This document shows positions 10,505 to 22,175 of a stretch of DNA of 64,000 nucleotides, piece by piece. The notes under the pieces are model-generated. The model did no database searches, was not told the origin of the DNA, and was given only the letters and a program-made list of their open reading frames with translations. The stretch covers positions 8,330,323 to 8,394,322 of the forward strand of contig JAJEKV010000060.1 of NCBI GenBank assembly GCA_021234155.1. Reading direction: 5' to 3'. The position numbers and the translations under genes are program-made. Positions within the stretch are counted from its first letter, which is position 1. Each line of letters begins with the position of its first letter. Origin of the DNA: Isoetes taiwanensis. Lineage: Eukaryota; Streptophyta; Lycopodiopsida; Isoetales; Isoetaceae.

Positions 10505-11985
10505 GATTGGTGGATACTTTTCAACCAACCACCCGCTTTTCAGGCATATACGGTGAAACTGAAGAGATTCCAGATTTCTTTCCGTTAATCTTAGACAGTT
10601 ATTCTTCAAATAGGAATATCAATGGTTACAGAAAGTTAAAGAAACTAATTACCAAGCCAAGTCTTGTAAGGATTAATAAATCCAAATACCTTTAAAAACA
10701 AGGTGCTGCGCACGAAGGGTTGCCCTCCATTGGCCCGAGAGGGTGTTTTCATGGTTTCTGTTTTGTCATTTCGTGTTAGGTCTGTTTTGTTTTGTGTCGA
10801 GGCTTGTGGATGGTATGAACATAGGTTGCTGCTTTTGTAGCCCAGGAATTTCGAGTTTTGTTTAAAAAGCTATGGAGGTCAATTCATAGAGACTGAGGAA
10901 GGAAAGAGGAATTACCGGTAATCGAAGATCTTTATTCAACAAATAGATAGATAGATTTGATCTATATAAGGAATCACAATTGTATTTAATTTTGTAGCAG
11001 CCTCTTGACAAATTTTTCCATGTCCCCTTGAGTGGTCAATCATAATAATTGTCTCCTTCAAACTTTATAAAAATTATAGTGCTTCTTTGTAGTTCATCTT
11101 TCTTGTGAACAATTATGGTGCAATCACACGTATATATAGGGGAATCAGAGCATTCCAAGAAGCAAAGAGAAGTGGTCTATCTAAATCATGATATGAATTC
11201 AAAACCTCCATGCTTAAAGAAACAACTTGAAACATCCTTTGCTCCCTTCTGCAACAAGTAAACATAGGCTGTGCGCCCACAACAAGCTCCTGATCCAATC
11301 AACTATACTGGCATCATGTTATATTGCATGTAATCTTGTACAAAATCCACCATATTGCACCACATGGTTTTTCAAATTGGTTTCTTATGCAAAATTCATT
11401 TCTAAAATGAATTCGAGGAACTAAACACACATGACACATTAACTAGAATTTAATAACCGCATCGCCATGGCAAATTTCTTGAATTAACATGACAATTGAG
11501 CGCCTATGACACATCAAATGAAAAAGCTAATATGGACTACAATAAGAGTTACCTGGGCATCAATATCAATTTCAATCTCATCTGTTGTTGCATTAAACGC
11601 ATGATCCTTTCTTGCAATAAAGGACGTGGTTAAGGTTAGCTGTAGACAAACATCCTACGTTCTAATAAAATAACATGGAAGATTCCTTACAGAGCTATCA
11701 AAAATTGCCCGAGATATTTTATAGTGATAATAGGTAATTCACTTGTTTGCATACCTGATTCGAGAGGCTTTCCAATGCTTCTTCTCCAAAGACTCTCATT
11801 TCTGCAGACTATTTGCCATCAATTTTCATTGTTAATTCCAAATTGGTATAACAATCGTTGTTCCAAAGAAGCACCGCACAAGGTCATCCAAGATATAGAA
11901 ATTGCATCGAAAAACATATTTTTGATCGGATCCTCGACTTTTCAATCTATCTAGATCGATGAAGGAGGTCTCGCCATGCAAATGT
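10505..11985. other. 3' flank of the CPR5-like gene and intergenic DNA
   Basis: No confident gene. A short exon-like stretch on the minus strand at about 11550-11640 reads IARKDHAFNATTDEIEIDID, is preceded by CTACAG and ends in DAQ followed by GTAAC. I cannot assign it to a family. Confidence 0.35.
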
Positions 11986-11989
11986 AATG

Positions 11990-12520
11990 ATCCGATACTA
12001 GGCGGATTTTGCAATGCATGCTTGTGCAAAGGAAGAAATGACAACATCGTCAAAAGGCCAATAATATGACTACACACGTAAACAACAAGAGTCGCTTTAT
12101 TTGGCATCATGCTCAGTATTTGCATGTCTTGAAAGAGCTGAAGGGCCTTTTTTCCATCCCCATTTTGATCATAGGTTGTAGTAATAGTATTCCAAAAGCC
12201 CAGATCATGTTGATGCATTTCATCAAACACAATTTGGGCTTCGCTTAGATATCCTACAACTGCAATAAATACTGATTCAATGTTAACATCTCCAACAAAT
12301 CTTTTGCGGATGGCATACTCATGCAACCTTCTAGCTTTATCTAATACCCAATGCTCGCACAGGCATCTAGCATTGTTATGCAGTTACCTTCGAAAGAAGT
12401 ATACCTTCTAGCTCCATTTCCTTGGAAAGCTCAAGTGCTTGGGTGCCATATTTTCCTTGAGTTTACGCAGCAAGCATGGCATTCCAGGAGACCACATCTT
12501 TAAGAGGCATTTCATTGAAC
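11990..12520 (-). pseudogene. PLS-class pentatricopeptide repeat (PPR) protein fragment
   Basis: The minus strand encodes DVVSWNAMLAA (near 12500), then KALELSKEME-like text with stops, then the block AQIVFDEMHQHDLGFWNTI followed by QNGDGKKALQLFQDMQ and PNKATL (12330-12060). This is the typical repeat of plant PPR proteins (VFDEM..RDVVSWN.MI..Y.QNG...EAL.LF..M...G..PN..T), which bind organellar RNA. There are several in-frame stops in the upstream repeat and no start codon or E/DYW tail, so it is a relic. Confidence 0.7.
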
Positions 12521-13732
12521 AATGCATTTCATTGCTATAGTTATCGCAATGGCTACTAAAAAGAACCAATCACCGAAATTATTGAATCGTGGATAGTAAA
12601 CAAGAGGCAATAGGTAACTAGGTGTGGTTGAATTTTTCCATATTTGTTGCAATGTTTTTTTGTCTTTAGGAAGAATTTATACTTTCTTGCATTCTCTTTG
12701 GATGATGCAACTACCCAAAGGTCATGGTACTTTCAGAATTCAAGATCCTATCCGTTTGAAGGTTTTTCGTATTTTAAAAACTTAAAGTCAAGTGTCATGG
12801 TACTTACAAATGCATGTGTCATGGTAGTTTCAGGGTTCAAATCCCTATCTGTTTGAAGGTTTTTGGTATTTTCAAAATTTAAATCCATGTGTATGTTTAA
12901 ATGTTTCTTCTCATTTTTTTACAGTGTTTGCTCCTTTCCTATCATGTTTTTCCATATACAACAATGTTGTAATTAGTATAATAAATAGTTACAGCACATC
13001 TCATCTCATGTACAAGACATGTATGAAGGCATGGCCATTAAGTATATCTACTTGAAATCTTAAGGTATATAACTATTCAGTTGTACCCCACAAATAAGGA
13101 TCACTATATGCGGCCTGAATCATGGCATAAGTCACAAATAACAGTTGAGTTGACGAACATATTTGTTTCTCTATATCTTTATTTCCTTGTCAATGATTCT
13201 GACTTAATATGACTCTAGAGACAATGCATCCTCTTTGCTAACTAGCAAAAATATGCATCATTCCAATTTTAAACCACGAAATTGTGCCCAATAATTTTAG
13301 CATGGAAAATAGATTCTTGGCTTCAAAATACATGTTGTGCATATCTGACAACCTTTTTGGAGCTACATCCAGAAAATGAAATACAAATTTGTGCTTTGTG
13401 GGGCCATCACCGTATCTAGCATTACTGACTTGACCTTTACCACTGAGCAACCTGCACATATTCATCCTTTGTCACCTGTATCATTGCAAAGGAAACATAA
13501 CCAATTACCTCATCCATATATTTCACATGCTCCATTAAATTATTCAGATGCAAAAGACAGGATGGCAACAACAAGAAAAGAAAGTAAGGAAAGAATTAAA
13601 CGATGAATAGGGAAGGGGAAGAGATGAGTTGAACCGCATTACCGCGACCGTACATTGCTTCGTTCTTTGGGTTTTAGTGTAGAGAGCTTAGCATAAGGAA
13701 TTTAGTATATTAGAGTAGAAGAATTGGGTAGT
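12521..13732. other. Intergenic, with a diverged 100-bp direct duplication
   Basis: CATGGTA.TTTCAG followed by TCCGTTTGAAGGTTTTTCG at about 12722-12790 recurs at about 12822-12890 with scattered changes. No gene is recognised in the rest. Confidence 0.45.
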
Positions 13733-13838
13733 CTTCGTTTTGCAGCCCCCCCTCTGACGTGGCATTATGTCAGCCCTTGATTTGCAGATTGTATGGTCTG
13801 GATCCATGCCACGTCAGGTGGGGGGCTGTAAAACGAAG
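13733..13838. mobile_element. 106-bp inverted-repeat MITE
   Basis: The left arm starts CTTCGTTTTGCAGCCCCCC and ends TGACGTGGCAT (13733-13765). The right arm reads ATGCCACGTCAGG and ends GGCTGTAAAACGAAG (13806-13838). The arms pair over about 33 bases with few mismatches, and about 40 bases lie between them. Size and structure fit a small MITE. No clear target duplication is seen. Confidence 0.6.
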
Positions 13839-14521
13839 GTGTCCCGAAGAATTATCCTGCTTTCTTTGTGCGCTGCTTCAACTGAGGCTTCGATGATTAC
13901 CGTCGGGCTTCATGCATGTGGTCTGCGCTGGCTGGAGCAGAGAGGTCTTTCTGATTTGGGTTTTGGCATGTGTATGGTATGCTGACACGTGCATTAGATT
14001 ATTGGCAGAAATTTCACATCCAACGGCTGAGAGGACTTCTTGAATTTTTTTTGAAAGCAATCAGAGTTAGCAAGCGATTCAGTCTAAAAAGGTTATAGGC
14101 TGAATTGTAACAGAAGTTTTAATTAGCATAAACCGATAAAATTTCAACTGAATTGAGATAACAAATTCTCCAATCTTCACGTTGTTTTGGAGTACATAAT
14201 GAAATGGTAGGAACAGTACTTCCCACAAGAATCTTGGGTGGTCACCTGGACCATACTATGCATCTCACAAATCTTGACCACTAGAGCCCATCCCTTCCTC
14301 TAGATGCAGATGATATGGCATACAATTTCAGCAGTTTCCCTTTGACTTTACTTGACAACACCTCAGGTACACCGTACAAGACTGGGAGCAGCACAGAACA
14401 ACAATTGCTCCTAAACTAATTATATGATGTCCAACAATGCTCATTCACTGTATCTCCAGTCATCCTTGAGCAAACCACCTCCCCTACTGATATTTTAAAA
14501 CATCTCAGGAAATCGTGTCCG
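13839..14521. other. Intergenic, nothing recognised
   Basis: No coding or repeat structure could be supported here. Confidence 0.4.
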
Positions 14522-14870
14522 GTGCATTTAACACAAAAGGGTCATCCAACAGTTCTGATGCTCTGGGTTGCCTTCTGGATCCTTTCGCAAGCAACGAATG
14601 ATAAATTTTTTTGCTTCAGAGCTCAAGGTATCTGGTATGGGTGGAAGCTCCCCACTCTGTACTTTCACTAACAACCCCATCTGTGAATTATAGCATGTCA
14701 AAACCATATACAGCTGCTTTATTCTGTAAAACGGTAACCTACTCACAATGTTGGTGTCACCCAAAGGTGGTTTTCCACTTGCCATTTCAAGTCTTGTACA
14801 ACCTAAACTACCAAGAAGTCTGGCACGGGAGGCCATACTTCCTCTTATCGATGTCTCTATAACCCGCGAC
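14522..14870 (-). pseudogene. ANP/NPK1-type MAPKKK kinase-domain fragment
   Basis: Minus-strand pieces read LGCTRLEMASGKPPLGD (subdomain IX), then after a probable intron SGELPPIPDTLSSEAKKF and IIRCLRKDP (subdomains X-XI). Shifting the frame by one near 14570 recovers ASELLDDPFV. PPIPD.LSS.AK.FL..CL...P..RPTASELL.HPFV is characteristic of plant ANP/NPK1 MAP kinase kinase kinases, which act in cytokinesis and stress cascades. The catalytic lobe with HRD and DFG is absent and a frameshift breaks the RPTASELL motif, so this is a fragment or the tail of a dead copy. Confidence 0.6.
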
Positions 14871-16255
14871 TCAAGTTAAGAGTTGTGCCTCACACGAATG
14901 ATATTTTTTATAGAATAATTGAATCGACTTTGAGATAATATGATATAGTTCCATCAAAATGCAATACACATAATGTACACATTAACAAAATCACTTTCAT
15001 TGATGTAGTATCCGGGTGGCGTAAGACACTCATATGGTCATGGAGATGGATGGAGGATCCCAAGTCAAAAGAACTTAGAGTTGAGGAAAAGGATAGATGA
15101 ATTTGCTAACACAAAGAAGAAAGACCCATCGGAATGCACATCACCTAGTTGTAGATGCACGGGCGGGCGCTTAAATGCAAATGCATAACACATGCATGAT
15201 GTACCAACCATAAAATATAAAGAACTCGAATGCAAAAAGCAAGTTTTAATTTGTATTAGCAAAGGGATGAAGCGAGAATTATAAGAGATAACATGAGAGC
15301 AAGGAAGCTTGAGCTGAAGCATCCAATGTTGGAAAAACTTAGGATTTACAATGAAGTGATAATGCCCAACAAATAATGGAAACAATCCTCAAAGGTGGCC
15401 TTCCCTATGGAAAAGTAACATTAAGAAAATCTAGAATATGAACAAGGGTATGTTCTCATGAGCTCAACCCGTAGCTTTCTTTAGCACATTCTTGAAAAAA
15501 GAGAAGATCAAATTACGCCATAATATGCAAGTGAGCATCAATACAAGACAAAGGCGGATCACTAACCCTTAATCCCAAAGAGCACCAAATTTGAGTGTCA
15601 TGAGCTTGAATCTACTCCCACGATGGTCACGAGAATCCCTCCGGAATCAGCCTAAATCAATCTAATTGACTTGTTCAATAGCAATTCCAAGAGGTGCAAC
15701 ACCGCCGCCGCTTTCTTCTCTTACATTGCAAAGAACACGAGGGTCCCTTTGGAGCATTGGGCCACATTGTTCTTCACATTGGACCCGTATCCAACTTCTT
15801 AGCACCCTTTTTTTCTTTAGGAAAACGAAGCTTCTTTTCCCTAAAATACAATCACCGTGTCACAAGGCTTCATGGTGCTAGAAGAAATCACATAGAATTT
15901 AACCCTACCAGAATAAGAAAAACTTAAACAATTTAGAGCGGATACAATCCTTCCGCTTTATTGCCGTAATGCATGGCACTACTCTTACTTTTCGCTTCCA
16001 TGGCATTTTAGGGCCCAATGATCGAGTCTTGGTTTGATGCATTTTGCCAGCTCTGGGTTAGAACATCCGCCATCTAGAACGCATGAGACCGCCAGTTTAC
16101 AGCCTACAATGGGTTTTTAGCAGTCACCGGCATATCCTAGGTATATTCTAACATATACCTAGAATATACCATAAACCCACATAAACAAGGGTTTGCCCCC
16201 CTAGGGGCAACCCAAAAAGGGTGCCAAAAAAGACAAGACCTTTTTACAAGAAATA
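14871..16255. other. Intergenic, no gene recognised; short hairpins near the right end
   Basis: The part 15060-15200 on the plus strand resembles weakly a protein tail (RKRIDEFANTKKKDPSECTS) but has no context. Around 16135-16170 CTAGGTATATTCTA and CATATACCTAGAATATACC pair as an inverted repeat, and GGGTTTGCCCC / GGGGCAACCC pairs at 16188-16212. These lie just outside the pogo element. Confidence 0.4.
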
Positions 16256-16280
16256 GGCTGGGGTTGCCCGCTCCCGCGGA
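16256..16280 (+). repeat. Left terminal inverted repeat of the pogo element
   Basis: GGCTGGGGTTGCCCGCTCCC follows the TA target dinucleotide. It pairs with 20660-20684. Confidence 0.75.
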
Positions 16281-16610
16281 AGTACTATACCATGTGGTAC
16301 CAAAGTACCCTTATCTCGTTGTCCCATTCCCCCTCCCAACGCGTGGCAAGTGACACTCATTCGTCACCCCTGAACCCACGCTGCCCGTACCAGGGACCCA
16401 TCCTTCGCGCACCAGAGTACCCCCCATCGTGGCCACCCTGAGGCATGATTCAATGCTAGGGGCTAGAATTGGCAGGCTAATTCCAGCCATAATTGCCTCG
16501 AACGAGATGGATTATCAAGATTAATCACCTGGCTCGAGCAATTCTATCAACAATTTCTCAATCCGGCCAAGAATCAAGCTTGTCCCCTGTTTTCGCTGCA
16601 CACTGGAGCG

Positions 16611-18216
16611 ATGTTGTCGACTAGGGCCCGACCACAGATCGATGCCACAGTTCCGAGCACTGGCAGACCAACGGCAGCGGCTAGCAAGCGGGTTTGTGCG
16701 CCTAAAGCCAAGAAGAAAGGGGCATCAGCTAGCGGATTTGCACCCGCAATGCCAAGGAGACCAACAAAGCGAGGACAATGGACGGAGGAATCGACAACAC
16801 TTGACGAGGTTAGTGAGAATGGAATTTCAATTAGAGAGGCATCTACACAGTCAGGCATACCAGAGTCGTCTATCAGGGATTGGTTGTATGGGCGGATTTC
16901 TAAGAAGAATGCAAGGCATCCGCAGATCCTGACACCAGCCCAGGAGAAGGAATTGGTTGATTGGGCAATAGGCAGTGCAGAACAGAGAATGGGCGTGACT
17001 CTGACTGCTGTAAAGGAGCGTGCAGCCGAGATGGCGAGGGAGGGTAATTCGGCCTTTGATGGTGTGCTAGAGAGCAAATGGTGGAAGCTTTTCAAGCAAA
17101 GGCACCCTGAGATCTCCCTTAGGAGTGCCGAAACATTGGAGGTTTCACGTGCCCCGGCAATGAATCAAGCCAACTTGGATCTCTTCTACACAGGGCTGAA
17201 AGAAGTATATGATGAGTTCAGCTTTTCCCTCAAGAATTTGGAATGCAGACGAGACAGGTATCCAAGCTGGGAAAGTAAAGGGTTTGAGGATAATTGCCAG
17301 GAAAGTGGAGAATAGGAGGGTTAGCGAGCTAGTTATGAATACAAGGGAGTGGGTGACTATTTTAGTGTGTGTCAATGCAGAAGGATTCATGCTGCCTAAT
17401 CTCTATATTTTCAAGGGTACAAGGATGAGGCAAGACAACATAGCAAGGTGTGAAGAGGGAGCAATTCAGGCAGTGCAGCAATCAACTTCGATGACCACTG
17501 AATTGTTTAAGTCATGACTATTTCATTTTCAGTCTAGAGTCCCTAGAGGGGTGTCACTTGATCGACCTCATCTCATACTACTGGATGGCCATGGTAGCCA
17601 TGTGGAACTGGATGTCATCCTTGCTGCCAAAGAGATTGGTATACATTTTGCCCTACTACCTGCCCACACATCGCATAGGCTACAACCACTAGATGTATCT
17701 TGCTTTGCACCATTCAAAGCTGCATTCAAAAGACTAAGGGCAGACTATATGGTGAGGAAGGGTGGGACTGAACCAAAGAGGGAAGACATAGCTGAACTCA
17801 TTTCCCAGGCCATTGCAGCTGGTCTAACAGTGTCCAACATAAAGGCAGGTTTCATGGCAACTGGAATATGGCCATTTAACCCAACAAAAGTTGTTCCTGG
17901 AAGGGAAGGATCAAGGTTTGCAAGGGAAGACGTGTATGTGCCAGCACCACCCATTGGACAACCATCAACTGAGGTTGTAGATGAACACGAGAATGTTGTA
18001 CCTAACGTCTTGCATGAGAATGTTGTACCTAATGTCTTGCATGAACCATTGGAGCAATTCGAGGGCTGTGTGCAGGGCATGGATATGGAAACCAATGTTG
18101 TAGAGGGCTACAACATGCAAGAAGTGGATCTACAATGGGAAGAGCATGTCCATGCGTCACGTGAACATGCTGGGGCTACACATGGGACCATGCAGCAGGT
18201 CTCCACCAGCCTATAG
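16611..18216 (+). pseudogene. Pogo-like DDE transposase (psq HTH, CENP-B HTH, DDE_1)
   Basis: Three blocks form one protein. Block 1 (16611-17230) has a psq-type helix-turn-helix (LDEVSENGISIREASTQSGI ending SIRDWLYGR) and a CENP-B/Tc5-type second helix domain (LTPAQEKELVDWAI to WWKLFKQRHPE). Block 2 (17230-17514) begins PSRIWNADETG with the first catalytic Asp. Block 3 (to 18216) has LILLDGHGSH with the second Asp and SHRLQPLDVSCFAPFK with the third. A frameshift in a TTTTCCC run near 17225 separates blocks 1 and 2, and a TGA at 17515-17517 (probably from a Trp codon) separates 2 and 3. The enzyme would cut and paste the element. The start at 16611 gives a basic N-terminus rich in Arg/Lys/Pro; an upstream start cannot be excluded. 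Confidence 0.85.
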
Positions 18217-18927
18217 GAAATGATTGCGGCCAAACCTCACAGGTCCCAGCAGAGCCAAGCACACAAGGGACATCCTCGAGAAAGAGAGGCATTGCTCCTA
18301 ATCTGCATGGTAGAGTTCATATCAGCAGTGACGGCTTCTGCCAAGCTCTTGCAGCAGAGAAGACAAGAAGGGAAGAGGCTGAAAGGCTTAAGAGGGAGCA
18401 GGTAGCCCTCAAGAAGATTGAGGCAGCAAAGAGGAGGGTAGAGAAAGAGGAGGCCAGCAGAAGGGCTGCTATAGACAGGGCAGAAAGGGAGAGTAGAAAG
18501 CAAGCAGAGGCCTTGTATTAGGCCTCCACTAAGAGGCTGAGGGATTTCATGTATCCAGCTGGTCAATCAAGAGTTCGGGCTGTATTTGGTTGCCAAAGAC
18601 CACTGAACGAGGCTCCAAAGCAAAGGAGGCTGGCTGTTAGGCTCAGGCTGAAAGGCAGACAGGGTGGATGAGGATAATTCTGAGGCCTATGTTCAGAGCA
18701 GCCAACCAAACAACCTACTAGAGACACAAGATGTGGAGTGCAGTCTCGAAGACACTCACTTATGTGAGGGAGACGAGGTCAACCCTCAGTCAATCAGCAT
18801 AGAGGGGTGTATTCCTTTGGTCAGACCTACAGTAAACAAGGTAAGCAACATTAGGAGCCCCTTAAAGAGATGGGATCTTGCCAGCAGTCAAAGTCAGTTC
18901 AGCCCTCTTGCATGCTCCTTGAATTGA
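18217..18927 (+). pseudogene. C-terminal charged helical tail linked to the pogo transposase
   Basis: A second plus-strand frame reads REEAERLKREQVALKKIEAA and continues as a Lys/Glu/Arg helix to EALY followed by TAG. The next block begins STKRLRDFMYPAGQSR. A final block 18664-18927 is acidic (SLEDTHLCEGDEVNPQS). Such charged coiled-coil tails are common after the DDE domain in plant pogo proteins. The stops suggest either introns or decay. Confidence 0.45.
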
Positions 18928-19532
18928 CAAGGCCAGGCACATTAGGGAGATGGCTGAAATAGGGGTAGATGCCCAAGCCCTTGCAACAGCACGTGGCATG
19001 GATGAGGGTTTCTTCAGGGTTTGGAGAGCAGACATGGCAGAGGTATAACTCTTTTTATATACAATTCATTCAATATAGCATTTGGTAACACCTCATGCTG
19101 GTCCAAGAGGCTACACCAGTCATCTCCTTGAACCAGAATGTTACAGATAAGGTATGTCATCTGCTGGCCTGTGATTTGGGATGGACAAACCTGTGTGCCT
19201 TATTACTAAATTCTGTCAATTAATGCAAGGTGATTATGACTCGGACGAGACAGTAAAAGAATAGAAGATATAGCCTACTTAATGGCCATAGAAGCCATGA
19301 TAGAAAGATAAAGACAAAACTGTATGTGGTATCAGATTTTGTAATTGCAATAATATATTCCATTCAAAGTGCCTCTCGGGCAAATACATTGTTGCTTCCA
19401 CAAAATGCCTTTACAAAACACTATTGCAAAATGGCACTCTTTCATAATACAACAAAACATAAATAAAAAAACATAGAAGGGCAGGTTTCAAAGGGTCGTC
19501 CATTTAGCCAAGGATCACCAGCATTCACCAGC

Positions 19533-20026
19533 TTAGGTCTCCTGATTAACAGGACTTTCAAATTTTACATTATCCTCCTCAGCAACCGTGACACTGCAGT
19601 ACACTAGATCATGCTCGCCCTTTGCATGCTGGATTTGATCACAGATCTCTGGTGTGACCACCACAATCAGGTTAGATCCGGCGGCAACAGAGATCTCCTC
19701 ACGATTAACAAGGCAGTTCTTCAGAGATCCTCTGTCTGCACAGACGCATCAGAATACCGGCGCTCCCTCTTCTTCGATGGGGAGGGTGTCCCTGGAGAGG
19801 GCTTGCGGTAACCACCTCCTGCAATGCCTTGGCCCTTCCTCCAGTGCCCTTCCATAGTGCTGCAAATCAAACGGAAAAGAATTAGATAAACTGAAATCCA
19901 CAACCACAGTCTATGCAAAGAACAAACATTACCTTGAGTTCGGAGTTGATCGGATGCAAGAATACTGGGAGATGAGGATGCCAGGAGATGAGGTGCTGGG
20001 ATGTCAATTGAAAGAAAGCGCATCAC
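19533..20026 (-). pseudogene. Second, opposite-strand ORF of the pogo element (unknown)
   Basis: A minus-strand frame starts at 20026 (MMRFLSIDIPAPHLL). After a probable intron it reads MEGHWRKGQGIAGGG, then PSPGTPSPSKKRERRYSD. A one-base shift near 19720 opens the frame REEISVAAGSNLIVVVTPEI to a TAA at 19533-19535. The Ser/Pro/Lys/Arg-rich stretch could be a nuclear or DNA-binding segment. I do not recognise a family. Its position inside the terminal repeats makes it a candidate accessory gene, convergent with the transposase. Confidence 0.4.
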
Positions 20027-20659
20027 TTTTTATAGCCAAGATTGGCATGATGAAGGCTCTGCCGATTTGTGCAAGGCACTGGAATCTATAATCCTCCCAA
20101 ATCCTGCGGAGAAGTCCGATTTGGGGGTAGATCAAACGTCTGGAAAAGAGATTTATTTGGCGACAGCTCGAAAAGGGGCCAGAAATGGTAGCGAATGATG
20201 GTCAGTGCACCCTCGTTCAGTGGACTGTTGGGCCATGATGGCGATTTCGGGTTGCCCGACTGCGAGCACGGCGTGAGGCCCGTCGAGTGAGGCACCACCA
20301 CGACGCCAATAGGCAAAGGCACGTGAGACGGACCCTTGTGTCGTGAAAGAGGGTTACACCCATGGCGTTCTTAGGAATCCATAGCAGCGAAGGCTGGAAC
20401 ACGCCAACACGATAGCTGGCTACCTAGATAGCGACAGGAGGCCGTTGGGGGGCGCGAATAGTTATGGCGTGAAAGGCAAGGTGTATGGCGATGGGGGCAC
20501 TTACCTCCCCAATTTGGAGGCCCATAACGTTTTAATCATAGATAATTTAAGGGCATTTTTTCGACAAGCTTATGGCATATCTGATTAGGTATCCAATGAC
20601 ACCTGGATTGATGCCATTGGACAATTTTTTGACAATTTAATGGGTGCACGCCTCTTAAA

Positions 20660-20684
20660 TGCGCGGAACATGGCAACCCCACCC
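20660..20684 (-). repeat. Right terminal inverted repeat of the pogo element
   Basis: TGCGCGGAACATGGCAACCC then CACCC, followed by TA. The reverse complement begins GGGTGGGGTTGCC. Confidence 0.75.
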
Positions 20685-20970
20685 TATATACAATCCAGCG
20701 ACTCCAACCAATTCTCAGGACCCGCAGGCATATCCCATCTTATTGGAGAGGATGCTGAAGAGTATATTCTAAATTATCTATTCTTCCTAGCCTTTCCCAT
20801 ATTTGTCTTCACCATAGTGAAATTTTAGTGAGTGGAATCTCTAGTGTTTTTCATTGTATTTCCCTTTATTCTTTCCATTTTTCAAAATTAGAAGGTACCT
20901 TATTTTTTTCATCTTCCAAAATTTTCCAAAATTAGAAGGTATAAAGAAAGGAGGTTGAGGCAGGGTTTGA

Positions 20971-21052
20971 GAAATACCCGGTACGCCCCTTCGTTTGTCT
21001 GGTCCAATTTTGAAATACCCGGTACGCCCTTTCGTTTGCCTGGTCGAATTCA
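20971..21052. repeat. Two-copy 41-bp tandem repeat
   Basis: GAAATACCCGGTACGCCCC begins at 20971 and recurs (one base changed) at 21012. Each copy is followed by TTCGTTTG.CTGGTC.AATT. Confidence 0.8.
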
Positions 21053-21217
21053 AAAATTGCCAGTCTAAATTTTTTGTATTGAAAAAATTTCGATAGGATA
21101 AAAGCATAGTTTAATGTAAAATTTGGATATTTATATCTGCTATAATTTATATCCTCTACATATTTCATATAGACGCAAACTATCTGGTTGGGCCGAGGAG
21201 AAGGTAGTGGAAGGGAA

Positions 21218-22175
21218 AATGAGCGGTAAGAAGAAGAGGCCTAAGTGGAAGGTCACAGACCCTGCTGAAATCACTCCCAACTTCTATCATGAAGATCTCT
21301 TTTTTGCAAATTTCCCGTCGATAGACTTGGTGAAGGTTCCTATGAGAGTGCCTTTTTCAGTCCATAATAAGTTTGAGGGTCCAGTGCTCCAGAAGACGCA
21401 GACATTTGAAGCTAGGAAGAAGTGGGTGTGTCGCCTGTATGAAGTCTCGCACATGTTTCGGGCTCCGGATAATGAAAAACAAGTTTTTTTCCATCACTTT
21501 GGACTGATTGAGGCCCTCAAGTGTTTTACCAAGCCATCGCAGATTGAGGTGGAGAAACAAAACGAGTGTGTGCACAAGAAGAGAAAATGCGCATTTGAGG
21601 CAAAGATCCTAACAGGGATCCTGACACTGGGCTTGAGATCCTAACAGAGATAGGAGAAGTTCAAGATCTGTTGGGACATGGAGGGCATTCATTTGCCAAT
21701 GCAGTGCAGGAAGTCATTCCGGAAGAGGAGGATGAAGACTTCTCTACACGTTTTAGTGCAGAGCTAGAGGAGAATGAAGACCTCTCCACAGATTTTGCTG
21801 TTGGAGCACTGTATATACATGATGATCGTCCTCTGAAGAGACAAAGATTATATGGTGTGGTGGTGGGAGTGGGGTGGTGGATACGAAAAAAGTAGCGGCT
21901 ATATTGGGAAGGAAGTTCAAAGAAGATAAGACCAAGGACAGGGCTACATATCAGGGAGGGTGCTATGCAGTCAAGCATGCTGTGATGAATATCCAGGGGC
22001 ATGGAACCCCAGTACGTGGCGGTCATGACATTGACAATGTGGAGCTATGCACAGTTTGTTCCAGAGGGGTTTGTTCAAGTGCAGGATAAACAGGTCGATG
22101 AAGCATCTATGGTTCAGTTTGCTCATCACCAATGCATCACTGAAAGCTATCAATTCAATTTTCAAAATCTATAGG
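21218..22175 (+). pseudogene. Repeat-borne ORF family A, copy 2 (unknown function)
   Basis: From MSGKKKRPKWKVTDPAEI the frame runs through FEGPVLQKTQTFEARKKW, then MFRAPDNEKQVFFHHFG and KKRKCAFEAK to a stop at 21642. A shifted frame continues GLEILTEIGEVQDLLGHGG, then an acidic block (EEEDEDFSTRFSAELEENED) and DDRPLKRQRL. A last frame encodes RATYQGGCYAVKHAVM and ends near QFAHHQCITES at about 22150. The same blocks occur inverted at 3300-4150. This copy is longer at its N-terminus. It is not assignable to a known family by eye; a repeat-derived origin is inferred from the duplication. Confidence 0.5.

Larger units (their letters stand above)
16256..20684 (+). mobile_element. Pogo-type (Tc1/mariner superfamily) DNA transposon, complete but inactivated
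   Basis: The element spans 4429 bases. Its left end GGCTGGGGTTGCC (16256) matches the reverse complement of its right end GGGTGGGGTTGCC (20672-20684), and similarity continues over the next dozen bases (CCCGCGGA against TTCCGCGC). TA flanks both ends (16254-16255 and 20685-20686), as expected of Tc1/mariner insertion. Inside are a DDE transposase on the plus strand (16611-18216) and a second ORF on the minus strand (19533-20026). Several frameshifts and stops make it non-autonomous now. Confidence 0.8.

Noticed and set aside
15666-15927. Two overlapping plus-strand frames of about 70 residues
   Set aside because: Neither shows a domain, a promoter or splice context; likely chance.
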